64,000 nucleotides of DNA from JAGREO01 sp020446285 (GCA_041398005.1 JAWKVP010000002.1:186001-250000); one strand, 5' to 3'. Positions 16,721-25,627 are shown, counted from the stretch's first letter. Made by a program: numbers and translations. Notes: generated by a model from the sequence alone, not told the origin.

Positions 16721-17883
16721 CCTGCGGACCTTGCCGGATCGAAGAACCGTTCGATCAGGTCGCCATAGATCCGGGTCAGGGTTTCGATATCGGCGACCGC
16801 CACGCGCTCGTCGCTCTGATGCATGGTCTGTCCGACAATGCCGAGTTCGACAACCGGTGCATACCGGCAAATGAACCGGGCGTCCGACGTTCCGCCCGAC
16901 GTGCTGCGTTCGGGATCGAGACCGGTGATGGCGCGAATGGCGGCAACGACCGTTTCGACGAGCGGTCCCGCTTCCGTGATGAACGGCTTCGCACTCTCGC
17001 TGAACACGATCTCGAAGCGTCCGCCCGCGGCCTTGGCACAATTGCCCACCCAGGTTTCGAGGCTCTCGCGACTGTGCGCGTCATTGTAGCGGATGTTGAA
17101 CACCGCCCGCGCCTCACCGGGTACGACATTGCTGGCCGGATTGCCGATATCGATCGTCGTCACCTGCAGCGTCGACGGGTCGAAATGCGCGTTGCCATCG
17201 TCGAGCGGCTCGCGGGTCAGGCGGTCGAGAAGGCGCACGATGGCGTGGGCGGCATTGTCGGCACGTTGCGGATAGGCAACATGTCCCTGCCGGCCCCGTG
17301 CCCGGACGGTGCCCGTGAGCGAACCGCGCCGACCGACCTTGATCATGTCGCCGACCTGCATCCTCGATGTTGGCTCGCCGACGATGCAGCCGTCGAAGCG
17401 GTGGCCCTGGCTGTCCGCCCATTCGAGCACTTTCACCGTGCCGTTGATCGCCGGGCCTTCCTCGTCTCCGGTGATGATGAGACTGATCGATCCCGGCACG
17501 GCGCCATGCCTCTCGCGATGACGCGCAATGGCGGCGACGAAACAGGCAATGCCGCTCTTCATGTCGGCGGCACCGCGACCGACCAGTTCACCCCTTTCGA
17601 TGCTCGCGGAAAAGGGATCCACGGACCAGCTGGCTCCATCGCCGGGCGGCACGACATCGGTATGACCGGCGAAGGCGAGATGGGGCCCGCGCTCGCCGAT
17701 GCGGGCGAAGAGATTGTCGACCGGCGGCGTGCCGTCTTCCTCGAAGCGAAGAGGTGTGCAGGCGAAGCCGAGCGACCCGAGCCATCCGGAGAGAAGCGCC
17801 TGTGCACCGGCATCCTCCGGCGTGACCGAGGGGCAACGGACGAGTTCCGCGGTCAACCGCACCGGATCGGTGAGATCACTCAA
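16717..17883 (-). CDS. dapE: Succinyl-diaminopimelate desuccinylase
   Basis: A 388-residue M20-family zinc hydrolase that converts N-succinyl-LL-diaminopimelate to LL-diaminopimelate and succinate in lysine and peptidoglycan synthesis. It shows LVRCPSVTPEDAGAQ at the N-terminus, the metal-binding and catalytic GHTDVVPPGD, GAADMKSGIACF, TGDEEGPAINGT with the catalytic Glu, and NIRYNDAHS and STSGGTSDARF late in the protein. Length fits DapE (375-390). It follows dapD by 71 bases on the same strand and is coupled to the downstream membrane gene. Confidence 0.93.
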   Translation of the reverse strand: MSDLTDPVRLTAELVRCPSVTPEDAGAQALLSGWLGSLGFACTPLRFEEDGTPPVDNLFARIGERGPHLAFAGHTDVVPPGDGASWSVDPFSASIERGELVGRGAADMKSGIACFVAAIARHRERHGAVPGSISLIITGDEEGPAINGTVKVLEWADSQGHRFDGCIVGEPTSRMQVGDMIKVGRRGSLTGTVRARGRQGHVAYPQRADNAAHAIVRLLDRLTREPLDDGNAHFDPSTLQVTTIDIGNPASNVVPGEARAVFNIRYNDAHSRESLETWVGNCAKAAGGRFEIVFSESAKPFITEAGPLVETVVAAIRAITGLDPERSTSGGTSDARFICRYAPVVELGIVGQTMHQSDERVAVADIETLTRIYGDLIERFFDPARSAG

Positions 17884-17954
17884 CGACAGTCACTCCTCGA
17901 AGGCGCCGCTGATCGCGACGGATACACTTCCCCCGGTCTCCGGTCGCGTCTGCG

Positions 17955-18797
17955 TCAATCCCGGAGCAGATCGTTGATCGAGGTCTTCGACCGCGTACGC
18001 TCGTCGACACGCTTGACGATGACAGCGCAATAGAGGCCCGGGCCCGGACTGCCGTCGGGAAGTGGCTTGCCCGGCATGGTGCCGGAGACGACCACCGAAT
18101 AGGCCGGGACCCGACCCGTGAAGACCTCGCCGGTGGCGCGATCGATGATCTTCGTGGACTGGCCGATATAGACGCCCATGCCGAGCACGGAACCCTCCTC
18201 GACGATCACCCCCTCGACCACCTCGCTGCGCGCACCGATGAAGCAATGATCCTCGATGATGGTCGGACCCGCCTGCAGCGGCTCGAGCACACCGCCGATG
18301 CCGACGCCGCCCGAGAGATGGCAGTTCCTGCCGATCTGGGCACAGGAACCGACCGTGGCCCAGGTATCGACCATGGTACCGCTTTCGACGCGGGCGCCGA
18401 GATTGACGAAGGACGGCATCAGCACGACACCGGGCGCGATATGGGCCGAATGACGCACGACGCAATTGGGAACGGCGCGGAAACCGGCAGCGCGGAAGGC
18501 CGCGTCGTCCATGCCCGCGAACTTGGAGGGAACCTTGTCCCACCAGCTGCCGCCACCGGGACTACCCGGAATCGACACCATATCATTGAGGCGGAACGAA
18601 AGCAGCACCGCCTTCTTCAGCCATTCATTGACCACCCATCCACGAGGCCCCTTCTCGGCGACACGGGCCTCACCCCTGTCGAGCGCCTCGAGCGCCGCCT
18701 CCACGGCATCCCGCACCTCGCCACGCGTCGAGGCATCGATGCCGTCGCGTTTTTCAAAGGCGTCTTCGATGATGCTCTGCAAGGCAGCAGCGTCCAT
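17955..18797 (-). CDS. dapD: Tetrahydrodipicolinate N-succinyltransferase
   Basis: A 280-residue trimeric left-handed beta-helix acyltransferase that adds succinyl from succinyl-CoA to tetrahydrodipicolinate. The hexapeptide-repeat body is visible (FVNLGARVESGTMVDTWATV, GVGIGGVLEPLQ, CFIGARSEVVEGVIVEEGSV). The N-terminal helical domain begins DAAALQSIIEDAFEKRD, and GPRGWVVNEWLKKAVLLSFR is the family signature. The start is set by a GGGGAG sequence about 7 bases before the ATG; the frame stays open further upstream without homology. It is the first gene of dapD-dapE. Confidence 0.94.
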   Translation of the reverse strand: MDAAALQSIIEDAFEKRDGIDASTRGEVRDAVEAALEALDRGEARVAEKGPRGWVVNEWLKKAVLLSFRLNDMVSIPGSPGGGSWWDKVPSKFAGMDDAAFRAAGFRAVPNCVVRHSAHIAPGVVLMPSFVNLGARVESGTMVDTWATVGSCAQIGRNCHLSGGVGIGGVLEPLQAGPTIIEDHCFIGARSEVVEGVIVEEGSVLGMGVYIGQSTKIIDRATGEVFTGRVPAYSVVVSGTMPGKPLPDGSPGPGLYCAVIVKRVDERTRSKTSINDLLRD

Positions 18798-18973
18798 GAT
18801 CGGCTCCCCATCCTGTAAAGGCTCGCGGAAGTTAGCGCCGCGCGGCTTGCTGTCAACTCGCTCGGCACGCCTCGCGGATGCTTGTTCATGCTTGCCGCAT
18901 CGAGGGATGAGCCATAGCTTGGATGCGATCGTCACCCTGCGAATTCGACGATCGCCCGTATCCGAAGCGAACC

Positions 18974-20401
18974 ATGTCGAAAAGCTCCATGTCCCTGAAC
19001 ACCTTCGTCGAATCCGCAACGAAAATCCTCGGCCCCTCCGGGGTCATCACGGCCGCTGATGGCAAGGAACACTACCTCCTCGATTTCTGGCGACAGAATC
19101 GCGGGGAAAGCCCGGCGGTGCTGCGGCCCGCGAATACCGGCGAGGTGGCGACGATCGTCCGCCTGGCATCGGAGCTCGGCGTGCCGCTGGTGCCGCAATC
19201 CGGCAATACCGGGCTCGTGACCGGCAGCATCCCGGATGCCAGCGGCGAACAGATCGTCCTGAGTCTCGAACGGATGAGCTCGATCCGCGAGCGCGATCCG
19301 GCCGGCGACTATCTCGTTGCCGAGGCTGGCTGCGTCCTTGCCGACATCCAGCAGGCCGCGAGCGACATGGACCGTCTCTTTCCGCTGTCGCTCGGCGCGC
19401 AGGGCTCCTGCCGCATCGGCGGCAACATCTCGACCAATGCCGGCGGGGTGAACGTGCTGCGCTACGGCATGACCCGGCAGCTGGTGATGGGTCTCGAAGT
19501 CGTGCTTGGCGACGGTACCATCTGGAACGGTCTGCGCGCGCTCAAGAAGGACAATACCGGCTATGACCTCAAGCAGCTGTTCATCGGCGCCGAGGGTACG
19601 CTCGGCATCGTCACCGCCGCCGTCCTCCGACTGTTTCCAAGGCCGCGAGAGACGCAGACGCTGTGGCTGGCGATCGACAGGCCGGCGGTGGCCATCGAGC
19701 TGCTCAAGCGCTTTCAGGCACGGTTCGGCGAACTCATCACCAGTTTCGAATTGCTCACCGGCTTCGGCGTCGATGCCGCCGCAACCCACCTGCCCGGCGT
19801 GCGCCATCCCATCGAGAGCTGTTCCGACTGGCATCTCCTGATCGAGGTCGAATGGTCGCTGGAGGAAGGGCTTCTGCCGCGTATCGAGGAGATCGTGGAA
19901 GAGATCTTCGCCGAAGACCTCGCCAGTGACGGCACCATCGCCATGAGCGAGGAGCAGCGGGCGATGATGTGGCGCATCCGCGAAGGCCAGAGCGAGGCCA
20001 CCCGCAACATGGGCTACATCATCCGAAGCGACATCTCGGTGAAGGTCCGGGATCTGCCGGTACTGATCGATCGCGCCCGGGCGCACTACGCGAAGTCGGC
20101 GCCGGACGTCACGCTCATCCCCTTCGGCCATGTCGGTGACGGTAACCTGCACTTCAATTTCGTCGCCCCCGAAGATCCCGCCCGGGTCGCCGAACTCAAG
20201 CCGGCGATCCTCTCGGACCTGGCCGATCTGGTTTTCGCCCTCGACGGCTCATTCTCTGCCGAACATGGGATAGGCCGTGCCAAATGCGGTGAACTGGTAC
20301 GCCGCAAGAGCGGGATCGAGGTGGCGATGATGCGCCAGCTGAAAAGAACCTTCGATCCGAAAGGCATTCTCAATCCGGGCGTCGTGCTGGCAGACGAGTG
20401 A
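18974..20401 (+). CDS. FAD-linked oxidase / D-2-hydroxyacid dehydrogenase (GlcD/D2HGDH family)
   Basis: A 475-residue flavoenzyme of the FAD-binding type 4 family, closest in layout to D-2-hydroxyglutarate dehydrogenases. The FAD domain has PQSGNTGLVTGSIPD, LGAQGSCRIGGNISTNAGG and EGTLGIVTAAVLRLF. The substrate domain has FGHVGDGNLHFN (metal-binding His) and EHGIGRAK, and the tail RTFDPKGILNPGVVL. In serine and DAP-related metabolism such enzymes clear D-2-hydroxyglutarate, but the substrate cannot be fixed from sequence. The ATG at 18974 is preferred to an upstream in-frame start. It is divergent from dapD (176 bases apart) and convergent with bdhA. Confidence 0.82.
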   Translation: MSKSSMSLNTFVESATKILGPSGVITAADGKEHYLLDFWRQNRGESPAVLRPANTGEVATIVRLASELGVPLVPQSGNTGLVTGSIPDASGEQIVLSLERMSSIRERDPAGDYLVAEAGCVLADIQQAASDMDRLFPLSLGAQGSCRIGGNISTNAGGVNVLRYGMTRQLVMGLEVVLGDGTIWNGLRALKKDNTGYDLKQLFIGAEGTLGIVTAAVLRLFPRPRETQTLWLAIDRPAVAIELLKRFQARFGELITSFELLTGFGVDAAATHLPGVRHPIESCSDWHLLIEVEWSLEEGLLPRIEEIVEEIFAEDLASDGTIAMSEEQRAMMWRIREGQSEATRNMGYIIRSDISVKVRDLPVLIDRARAHYAKSAPDVTLIPFGHVGDGNLHFNFVAPEDPARVAELKPAILSDLADLVFALDGSFSAEHGIGRAKCGELVRRKSGIEVAMMRQLKRTFDPKGILNPGVVLADE

Positions 20402-20472
20402 CCGCACGCATCATGCGTTCACGATAACCGGCTGACAGGTCGCGCTCGAAACCTGCCCGGGCGGGACACCGA

Positions 20473-20497
20473 CCGGGGCGGGCGGGTTCCGCCCCGG
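20473..20497. terminator. Hairpin between convergent genes
   Basis: CCGGGGCGG (20473-20481) and CCGCCCCGG (20489-20497) form a perfect 9-bp stem with a 7-base loop between the convergent ends of the FAD oxidase and bdhA genes. No run of T follows on either strand, so it is a candidate bidirectional terminator or mRNA-end stabiliser only. Confidence 0.45.
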
Positions 20498-20505
20498 CGA
20501 TCCGC

Positions 20506-21294
20506 CTATTCCATGTACCAGCCGTGACTGACCACCATGGACTGGCCGGTGAGCGCGTTGGTCCTGAACGCGGCGAAGTGATGCGCCACTTCGGCAACGT
20601 CCTCGACCGTGGTGAATTCGGCATCCACGGTCTCGCCGAGCATCACCTTTTTGACCACCTCTTCCTCGCTGATGTCGAGATCCCGCGCCTGTTCGGGAAT
20701 CTGCTTGTCCACCAGCGGCGTGCGCACGAAGCCGGGGCAGATCACATTGGCGCGTACGCCATGTTCGCCGCCTTCCTTGGCGATCACGCGCGCCAGTCCG
20801 AGCAGGCCGTGCTTGGCGGTGACATAGGCGGACTTGAGCTTGGAAGCTTCCTTGGAATGGACCGAGCCCATGAAGATGATCGAACCGCCGCCGGCCTTGT
20901 ACATGTGCGGAATGCAGGCTTTCGAGGTCAGGAAGGCGCCGTCGAGATGGATCGCCAGCATCTTCTTCCACTCGCTGAACGGAAAATCCTCGACACGATG
21001 GACGATCTGGATGCCGGCATTGGAAACGAGCACGTCGACACGTCCGAAGCGTTCCACCGTGGCCGCGACACCGGCATTGACCTGTTCCTCGTCGGTGACG
21101 TCCATCTTCACCGCCATGGCCTCACCCCGACCCGCCTCATTGAATTCGGCGGCGGTTTTTTCGGCAGCTTCCAGATTCAGATCAGCGATGACGACCTTCG
21201 CTCCGTCCTCCAGATAGCGCTTGGCGATGGCGTGGCCGATACCGCTGGCCGAGCCGGTGACGATGCAGACCTTGTCCTTGAGTGATAGCGCCAT
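20506..21294 (-). CDS. bdhA: 3-hydroxybutyrate dehydrogenase
   Basis: A 262-residue short-chain dehydrogenase that oxidises D-3-hydroxybutyrate to acetoacetate with NAD+, a step in polyhydroxybutyrate use. The NAD-binding TGSASGIG, SNAGIQIVHRVEDFP (typical of BdhA), the catalytic Ser in GSVHSKEAS, the YVTAK Tyr-Lys pair and CPGFVRTPLVDKQIPEQA are all present. The tail SMVVSHGWYME is near the usual C-terminal W(T/Y). It lies 21 bases downstream of acetoacetate decarboxylase and behind a patatin-like lipase on the same strand. Confidence 0.9.
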   Translation of the reverse strand: MALSLKDKVCIVTGSASGIGHAIAKRYLEDGAKVVIADLNLEAAEKTAAEFNEAGRGEAMAVKMDVTDEEQVNAGVAATVERFGRVDVLVSNAGIQIVHRVEDFPFSEWKKMLAIHLDGAFLTSKACIPHMYKAGGGSIIFMGSVHSKEASKLKSAYVTAKHGLLGLARVIAKEGGEHGVRANVICPGFVRTPLVDKQIPEQARDLDISEEEVVKKVMLGETVDAEFTTVEDVAEVAHHFAAFRTNALTGQSMVVSHGWYME

Positions 21295-21315
21295 GTGTTT
21301 CCTCCTTTTGGCGGT

Positions 21316-22053
21316 TCAGGCCAGATAGTCGTGAACGACCTCGCCCAGACCAAGGGTCAGGTCGCTCAGGATATGGGTTCCCGAAATCACTTCGAGCACC
21401 GGCAGCTTCGCGACCGGTGCCGGCGCGTGATGAAACAGCTCCAGTGCCGCGGGCGCGGTCCACGCACCCTTGATGGTGATGTCTTCGAGATAATAGCGCA
21501 CGAGTTCGAGTATGCGCGGCGTGCCGTCGACATGCGGGATGATCTTGACCATGAAGTTGGGCTGGGTGAGCGACTTCATGACTTCGTCATGGTCGAGCGC
21601 CTCATGCTTGTAGCCCATCGAGCCGGTTGCGACCCGGATACCGTGCATGTCCAGCGTCCCGATCAGCACCTCGCGGTCGCTGCGCAGGCAGGGGTCGGCG
21701 AGTTTCTTGGGAAAGCCCCAGAGCTCTCGGCCACCGGCGATGGGTGCATGGTCGTTGAGGAACATCGCGTGGGTATAGCCGCCCTTGACCCCCTCATAGC
21801 TCACCGGAATGACCTGCCCGGTTTCCGTGTAATCGCCGAATCCGGTGCTGTCGGGCATGCGGATGAACTCGTATTTCACCAGCGGCTCGTCGATTTCGAG
21901 CGGTTCGGGCACCACTGCACGCAGGGCGTCGGGATCGGTGCGGTAGGTGATGATGAAGAATTCACGGTTCGTGAAACGATAGGGCGGCCGCGGATAGGAC
22001 GGACTGGTCAGCGGCATGGCGAATGCCGTGTCGATCACTTCCTGGATTTTCAT
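21316..22053 (-). CDS. adc: Acetoacetate decarboxylase
   Basis: A 245-residue enzyme that converts acetoacetate to acetone and CO2. The Schiff-base lysine pair sits in WGFPKKLAD (K116/K117), matching K115/K116 of the clostridial enzyme, and the N-terminal SPSYPRPPYRFTNREFF and the core GGYTHAMFLNDHAPIAGGRE are family hallmarks. The gene is placed between the lipase and bdhA, which produces its substrate. This makes a small pathway from hydroxybutyrate to acetone, or an overflow route when acetoacetate is not activated by CoA. Length is normal. Confidence 0.88.
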   Translation of the reverse strand: MKIQEVIDTAFAMPLTSPSYPRPPYRFTNREFFIITYRTDPDALRAVVPEPLEIDEPLVKYEFIRMPDSTGFGDYTETGQVIPVSYEGVKGGYTHAMFLNDHAPIAGGRELWGFPKKLADPCLRSDREVLIGTLDMHGIRVATGSMGYKHEALDHDEVMKSLTQPNFMVKIIPHVDGTPRILELVRYYLEDITIKGAWTAPAALELFHHAPAPVAKLPVLEVISGTHILSDLTLGLGEVVHDYLA

Positions 22054-22089
22054 GGCGTTTCCCCGGTTCGGTTCCGGACAGTTGCGGAC

Positions 22090-23217
22090 TCAATGGTCCC
22101 GATGGCAGTCGATGATGGTCAGCTTGTCGGGATTGCGGTTGCGGTTCTTCCAGGCCCTGCTGTCCAGCGTCGCGTCGACATCCGCAGCACCGGCGCGCCA
22201 ACGGTCCTCGACCGAAAGGCGCGAGAATTCGTAATCCTTGTATTCCCGCTCGAAGGAGGATTGCGCATAGATCAGGTGCGCGATCGTGACCCGACCCGCA
22301 TGGCTGGCATTGAGGAGCATCTGCGTGTCGGGATCGTCGCGCAGCTCCTCGGGCAGCTTTTCATAGAGACGCTGCATGGCCATCCGCAAACGGTGCATGG
22401 AAGCGGCATGGTCGGTGAGAAGCCGGGTGCGGCTGGAAAAGCGGATGTCCTTCTCGCGGTTCTCGATATCGAAGATGGTCTCCGGCATCCGGCCGCGCGC
22501 ATTGAAGAGATCGACCTGAAACACGGCGAAATCGCGCTCGCGATCGTGATGCTCGAAGACATACTGGAGCGGCGTGTTGGAAACGATGCCACCATCCCAA
22601 TAGTGCCGGTCGCCTATCCGGACCGGCGGAAAGCCGGGCGGAAGCGAGCCGCTCGCCATGATATGATCGGGCCCGAGGGTCTGTTCGGCCGTGTCGAAAT
22701 AGGTCATGTTGCCACTCTCGACATCGACCGCGCCAACCGCGAGGCGTACCTCGCCACTGTTCAGCCGGTCGAAATCCACGAGCCTGAGAAGTGTGTCGCG
22801 CAGCGGTGCCGTGTCGTAGAAGCTGATCGCCGCATCGGTCCCCGGCCACTGGAACATCGGCGCCGGCATGCGCGGCGAGAAGAACCCCGGAATGCCCATG
22901 AACATGGTTTCGTTGGCACTGGCCTTGTTGAACGGCAGCCGCAGCCATGACGGAACGGAAGTGGCGGCGAAGAGGCCCGCAAGCGGATTGCCGGAACTGA
23001 CGAGCTGCCAGAATTCGTGCAGCCGCTCGACACGATCCTCCGGCCGGTTACCGACGATCAGCGCCGAATTGATCGCGCCGATGGAGATCCCAGCCACATA
23101 ATCCGGCCGGAACCCCCGCTCATGCAGCTTCTCGAACACTCCACCCTGATAGGCACCGAGCGCGCCACCGCCCTGCAGCAACAGGACCTGGGTCTCGTCA
23201 CGATTCGAAAAGCTCAT
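22090..23217 (-). CDS. Patatin-like phospholipase with DUF3734 C-terminal region
   Basis: A 375-residue serine lipase of the patatin group. The oxyanion stretch GGGALGAYQGG (about 16-26), the nucleophile GISIG (Ser45) and the catalytic Asp in YWDGGIVSNTPL are present. The C-terminal part (about residues 230-375), including DIENREKDIRFSSRTRLL, matches the DUF3734 extension found in alphaproteobacterial homologues that occur beside bdhA. MSFSNRDE (23217) is preferred; a second ATG two codons upstream is also in frame. It leads the lipase-adc-bdhA unit, which suggests a role in polyester or lipid turnover feeding hydroxybutyrate, though the substrate is unproven. Confidence 0.82.
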   Translation of the reverse strand: MSFSNRDETQVLLLQGGGALGAYQGGVFEKLHERGFRPDYVAGISIGAINSALIVGNRPEDRVERLHEFWQLVSSGNPLAGLFAATSVPSWLRLPFNKASANETMFMGIPGFFSPRMPAPMFQWPGTDAAISFYDTAPLRDTLLRLVDFDRLNSGEVRLAVGAVDVESGNMTYFDTAEQTLGPDHIMASGSLPPGFPPVRIGDRHYWDGGIVSNTPLQYVFEHHDRERDFAVFQVDLFNARGRMPETIFDIENREKDIRFSSRTRLLTDHAASMHRLRMAMQRLYEKLPEELRDDPDTQMLLNASHAGRVTIAHLIYAQSSFEREYKDYEFSRLSVEDRWRAGAADVDATLDSRAWKNRNRNPDKLTIIDCHRDH

Positions 23218-23393
23218 CCGCACACCCCGTCACGGCCATCCATCGAAATCCATCGTGACATTCGTTAAATCGTTCTCCAGCCTGCCCGTCGAGAGAAAAT
23301 CGAATACATGAAGATTGTTTCATTCGGGGATGACAGAACAAGGGCAACGCCGCGCACGAACGATCGCATCCTCGGAGCTTGTCAGGTGATTTT

Positions 23394-23411
23394 GTTATGT
23401 TATATCATATC
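23394..23411. promoter_or_regulatory. Zur-like palindrome upstream of the ABC transporter pair
   Basis: GTTATGTTATATCATATC is an imperfect 18-base dyad (14 of 18 positions symmetric) set in unusually A+T-rich DNA. It resembles the zinc-uptake repressor (Zur) box of proteobacteria, roughly GTTATRNTATAAC-like halves. It lies 127 bases before the ABC ATPase start and 177 before the divergent lipase. The 320-base intergenic region (23218-23537) otherwise holds only the short leader ORF at 23453. Assignment is by motif resemblance only. Confidence 0.4.
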
Positions 23412-23452
23412 GAAGTCATCGAGGCAGGCAGTGCAGGGACGGGACCGAAGAC

Positions 23453-23545
23453 ATGCAAGTCAACAGAATCGACCTGAACGGGTGCACAACCCGTGTTGAC
23501 CCGCTGTCAGGAGCGACCCGCGACGTCCCTTCCAACCATGAGTGA
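23453..23545 (+). CDS. Possible 30-residue leader ORF overlapping the ABC ATPase start
   Basis: An ATG at 23453 opens a 30-codon frame (begins MQVNRIDLNGCTTRV) that ends TGA at 23543-23545, overlapping the ATPase start codon in ATGAGTGA. A purine-rich GGGACCGAAG lies just before its ATG. The downstream ATPase lacks a clear ribosome-binding site, so coupled re-initiation from this frame is plausible. There is no homology or composition evidence that the peptide itself is functional, and chance occurrence is possible in a G+C-rich genome. Confidence 0.3.
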   Translation: MQVNRIDLNGCTTRVDPLSGATRDVPSNHE

Positions 23546-24239
23546 CAGCGCTCAGGCCGTCCTGCTCCGGGAGGTCCGCTTTGCCTGGCCCGGCCGACAA
23601 GCTTTCCGACTCGATGTAGCGCACTGGCAGCTCGAAAAGCGGCAGCGGGTGTTGCTGATCGGCGAAAGCGGTTCGGGCAAATCGACGCTCCTGTCCCTTG
23701 TATGCGGCGTAATCGCAGCCGACAGTGGCCGCATCGAGGTGGACGGTGTCGATCTGGGTACTCTTTCCTCCACGAGACGGGACCGATTCCGGGCCGAGCG
23801 GATCGGCATCATCTTCCAGCAGTTCAACCTGCTGCCCTACGCGACGGTGCAGGACAATATACTCTTGCCGCTTCGATTCGCGGCGGCACGCCGGAAGAAC
23901 GTGGCCGATGCCGCCGCCGAGGCACGGCGCCTCTGCGGAGAGCTTGGCCTGGATGCCGGACTGCAGGCCATGCCCGCGGGCCGGCTCAGCGTCGGCCAGC
24001 AGCAGCGGGTTGCCGTCGCCAGGGCATTGATCGGCCGGCCGCCACTGATCGTCGCGGACGAGCCGACATCCGCTCTCGACGCCACCACACAGGCGAAATT
24101 CATGGACCTGCTGTTCCGCCAGTGTGACGACGCCGGCGCCGCCCTTCTCATGGTCAGCCATGATCCCCGTCTGGCGGACCGGTTCGATCGCGTCGAGCCG
24201 ATCGCTGCCATGACGGGCACGACAGGGGAAAACCGATGA
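23538..24239 (+). CDS. ABC transporter ATP-binding protein (LolD/MacB type)
   Basis: A 233-residue ATPase of the MacB/LolD/FtsE class, which energises mechanotransmission or lipoprotein-export permeases rather than solute channels. Walker A GESGSGKS is at residues 42-49, then FQQFNLLPYATVQDNILLPL (typical of this class), the signature LSVGQQQR (G-to-V variant of LSGGQ) and Walker B VADEPTSALD. It overlaps the permease start by 4 bases (ATGA), so the two act together. A Zur-like site upstream raises the possibility of zinc regulation. Substrate is not known. Confidence 0.85.
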   Translation: MSDSAQAVLLREVRFAWPGRQAFRLDVAHWQLEKRQRVLLIGESGSGKSTLLSLVCGVIAADSGRIEVDGVDLGTLSSTRRDRFRAERIGIIFQQFNLLPYATVQDNILLPLRFAAARRKNVADAAAEARRLCGELGLDAGLQAMPAGRLSVGQQQRVAVARALIGRPPLIVADEPTSALDATTQAKFMDLLFRQCDDAGAALLMVSHDPRLADRFDRVEPIAAMTGTTGENR

Positions 24240-25486
24240 TCCTGCGACTGGCTTTCGGCTCCCTGCGCGCCCGTACCCTGACGGTCAGCCTGACCATTGT
24301 CGCCATGGCACTGTCGGTGATGCTCTTTCTCGGCGTCGAGAAGGTCCGTCAGGGAGCGAGGAGCAGCTTCGCCGACACCATCTCGGATACCGATCTCATC
24401 GTCGGCGCGCGTTCGGGCTCGATCCAGCTCCTGCTCTATTCCGTCTTCCGGATCGGTAACGCCACCAACAATGTCACCTGGCAAAGCTATCTCGATATCG
24501 CCAACAGGCCCGAGGTCGAATGGATCGTGCCGATCTCGCTCGGCGACAGTCACCGCCAGTTCCGGGTCATGGGCACGACCCCGGCCTTCTTCGATCGCTA
24601 TCGGTATCGTGGTGGCCGCCCGCTTTCGTTCCGTACCGGTGGCGCTCCCTCCGACCTCTACGATACGGTGATCGGCGCCGATGTCGCCGCAACCCTGGGC
24701 TACGAGCTCGACGACCCGATCATCGTTGCCCATGGCATACAATCGTTCAGCGAACATGCGGACCAGCCCTTCCGCATCACCGGCATTCTCGCCCGGACCG
24801 GCACACCCGTCGATCGGACGGTGATCGTCACCCTCGAGGCGATCGAGGCCATCCATGTCGACTGGCAAAGCGGCGCGCGCAAGCGCGGGCCGGGCACTCC
24901 GGTCGAGGTCATCCGCGGAATGGACCTGACGCCGGGCGCCATCACCGCCGCCATGATCGGCGTCCGCTCGCGCCTCGGGATCCTCGGCCTGCAGCGCTGG
25001 ATCAACGACTATCCTGAGGAACCCCTGCTCGCCATCCTGCCCGGCATCGCGCTTCAGGAACTCTGGCAGATCGTCGGCGTGGCGGAAACGGCGCTCATCG
25101 GCGTTTCGGCAATGGTCGTCGCAACCGCCATCATCGGCATGATCGCCATGATCCTCTCCAGTCTGAACGAACGGCGGCGTGAGATGGCTATCCTGCGCGC
25201 AATGGGGGCAAGCCCCTCGACCATCCTCGGCCTCATGGTCATCGAAGCGGTATTGTCGGCAGTCCTCGCCGTGGTTCTCGGGATCGCCCTGCTTTATGTG
25301 ACGCTCTTCCTCGTCCGCCCGTGGATCGACAGCACCTACGGCCTGTGGCTGTCCATCGACCCGCCGAGCGCCCATGAGGCATGGACGCTTCTGGGCGTCA
25401 TCGTCGCAACCGGAATAGCGAGCCTGCTGCCGGCGCTGCGCGCCTATCGGATGTCGCTCGCCGACGGCATGATGGTGCGAACCTGA
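24236..25486 (+). CDS. ABC transporter permease, FtsX/MacB type
   Basis: A 416-residue membrane protein with the layout of type VII ABC permeases. There is one N-terminal membrane helix (about residues 15-35), a periplasmic MacB-like domain (about 40-260), then three helices: around IGVSAMVVATAIIGMIAMIL, IEAVLSAVLAVVLGIALLYV and LGVIVATGIASLLPALRAY. The coupling stretch RRREMAILRAMGASPSTIL is diagnostic of FtsX-like domains. No outer-membrane or membrane-fusion partner follows. Homologous pairs occur in zinc-regulated (ZRG-type) gene sets in other proteobacteria, but the DUF2796/DUF3299 companions are absent here. Confidence 0.83.
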   Translation: MILRLAFGSLRARTLTVSLTIVAMALSVMLFLGVEKVRQGARSSFADTISDTDLIVGARSGSIQLLLYSVFRIGNATNNVTWQSYLDIANRPEVEWIVPISLGDSHRQFRVMGTTPAFFDRYRYRGGRPLSFRTGGAPSDLYDTVIGADVAATLGYELDDPIIVAHGIQSFSEHADQPFRITGILARTGTPVDRTVIVTLEAIEAIHVDWQSGARKRGPGTPVEVIRGMDLTPGAITAAMIGVRSRLGILGLQRWINDYPEEPLLAILPGIALQELWQIVGVAETALIGVSAMVVATAIIGMIAMILSSLNERRREMAILRAMGASPSTILGLMVIEAVLSAVLAVVLGIALLYVTLFLVRPWIDSTYGLWLSIDPPSAHEAWTLLGVIVATGIASLLPALRAYRMSLADGMMVRT

Positions 25487-25627
25487 ATCCGGCTTCGATG
25501 CGCCGATGGTGTCACGCCAGTGCATCGATCCAGACGGATCATACTGATCTGACTGGATAAATTGATGCAAAAACAAGGAGCCAATGCTCGGGTGAATGGA
25601 CGAAGTGAATGCGCCTGAGCACTAGTG

